NCBI RefSeq assembly: GCF_036370855.1
Contig: NC_088099.1
Span: forward strand, 88,351,820 to 88,415,819
Length of the DNA stretch: 64,000 bases
Direction of reading: 5' to 3'
DNA from: Dromaius novaehollandiae
Taxonomy: Eukaryota > Chordata > Aves > Casuariiformes > Dromaiidae
Positions 62,816 to 64,000 of this stretch are shown here, in pieces. The notes beneath the pieces were generated by a model. That model was not told the DNA's origin. It did not search any database and saw only the letters and a list, made by a program, of their open reading frames with translations. A program made the position numbers and the translations under genes. Each line of letters opens with the position of its first letter. Positions within the stretch are counted from its first letter, which is position 1.

Positions 62816-64000
62816 ATGACTGTTTATGAAGTCCCTTTAGCTAAGGCAAGTATCTCAAGTGTAATTTTTCTCCCCTCCCCCTCATCTGTTTCTGAAATTT
62901 TCTTCCTTTAATAACCAAGTAGCTATATATTTGAATATGCAGCTTTCGGGTGTCTAGTCAACGTATTTAATTTGATAATTTCTTCTGGCAGTGTCAGAAG
63001 GTGACAGCTTGAATCTAGTAGTGCTTATCCATGTCCTTTTAAGCCATTTGGAGTCAAAATGTAAAATTGGGGTCAAAGGGATATGAATCATATTCATTAA
63101 TGTGACTTAATGTATTTCCAAATATAACCTTGGTTTAGATCAATTGATTTTAGCCCTTCTGAAAGTATTTAAAATGTAACTCCCTCATGTTCTTAGTTGT
63201 TTTTGTTCTTTTAATTATATCACATGAAATGGAGATGTCCTTGTTTGAGAATTGCAGATACAAAATATTAGATTCTGTCACTGGGAACAAATTCTTCTTT
63301 CTAGTTATTTGTGTGGCCTATGTCATGCCTATAAGAATTTATATGAAACTTAGTTCTAATGAAGGAGGATTTAAGGTTTAATAAATTCAGAACGCTTGGC
63401 AATAAAAGCAAACCCAATGAAAATAGTTATTCATTAGGCAGTCAAAAAGTATTAACTGTTCTAAAAGATCTCTTTTGTGATATTTTCTCAATAAAGGGAT
63501 GTTAGTTTACCCACTGGAATATGCAAACAGCTGTAAAAGCTTCAATATTGGAAACAATTTAAATAAATACATACATTTTAAACTGATACATATTACAATC
63601 TACATAGATTTTAGTTGGTATGAGACATAATTAAACAAGTATGATAATCATCCAATTTTGTAAAGAAATTAGTCTTTGTTCTAGCACAGTGATAAAGAAT
63701 ATGATTAATATCTAGCCCTTAATTTTAACCATATGTTTCATTGCTTGCATAATTAAGGAAAGGAGTTAAGTGCATGTGACAATGTTTTCCTGAATCAGGG
63801 CCAGTGTGATCTACATAACTAAATGGAAATCCTTGAAAATGATGGGAATTTTGCAACTGACTTCAGTGGAAGGATTATCACACTTGAGTCTGCACACAAA
63901 CAGAGAAGCAAGGAGATGTTTTATATGTTTGAAGTGGTAAGTTTGAAATCTCATCAAACAATCCTACTTAGATAGCATTGATACTTCTGTGCTTCCGTGT
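62816..64000. other. Non-coding sequence to the window end
   Basis: No gene is supported. At about 63,790-63,900 the phrases CCTGAATCAGGGCC and GCAACTGACTTCAGTGGAAG resemble a common dispersed amniote repeat motif, but the match is too short to name. Confidence 0.5.

Noticed and set aside
63785-63905. Possible dispersed amniote repeat
   Set aside because: Only two short motifs match from memory. This is too little to assign a family or boundaries.
1-64000. tRNA, rRNA, known microRNA, CRISPR or bacterial-type operon
   Set aside because: A by-eye scan found no B-box-like GGTTCGA, none of a few familiar microRNA mature sequences, no regularly spaced direct repeats with unique spacers, and no long gene-dense frames. 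A covariance-model search would be needed to exclude small RNAs fully.

Overview
This window looks like non-coding DNA from an amniote, most probably a bird, either a gene desert or the inside of a very long intron. The sequence is AT-rich throughout. All six frames are broken by frequent stops, and the longest open frames are about 90-130 codons. The lineage call rests on the repeats. Four separate CR1 (chicken repeat 1) LINE fragments are recognisable, two young-looking solo LTRs of endogenous-retrovirus type are present, two faint MIR/core-SINE-like fossils can be seen, and repeat density is low. CR1 also occurs in crocodilians and turtles; the low repeat load and the CR1 3'-end type favour a bird. 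No bacterial-type gene, operon, rRNA, tRNA, CRISPR array or plasmid function is visible.

Layout: 1-3,050 is unique-looking AT-rich sequence; its first five bases are GTAAG, which may be chance. At 3,051-4,160 a minus-strand CR1 is split by a foreign segment of about 730 bp (3,301-4,030). A second CR1 3' end lies at 7,085-7,240 (+). The stretch 7,241-22,428 is mostly featureless apart from short simple repeats, a GC-rich islet (17,985-18,170) and a TATG-rich patch. A 1,215-bp solo LTR fills 22,429-23,643, flanked by the 5-bp direct repeat GGTAG. The stretch 23,649-38,281 is unique-looking, with an AT palindrome patch at 35,061-35,209. MIR-like fossils lie at 36,120-36,225 and 38,282-38,440. 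A second, 424-bp solo LTR in minus orientation lies at 38,731-39,154, flanked by ATTAC. A probable intronless gene relic, readable in three successive frames, lies at 40,365-41,002. Two older CR1 fragments are at 45,040-45,345 and 62,640-62,815. A roughly 106-bp imperfect palindrome made of CA/TG and TA repeats is at 62,113-62,218.

No intact gene can be supported, and no set of genes acts together here. I found no evidence for a new biological system. The most informative items are the decayed coding-like block at 40.4-41.0 kb (protein not recognised), the nested insertion inside CR1, the two LTRs with intact target-site duplications, the GC-rich islet and the long palindrome. All repeat calls were made by eye against remembered family consensus features, without a database search.
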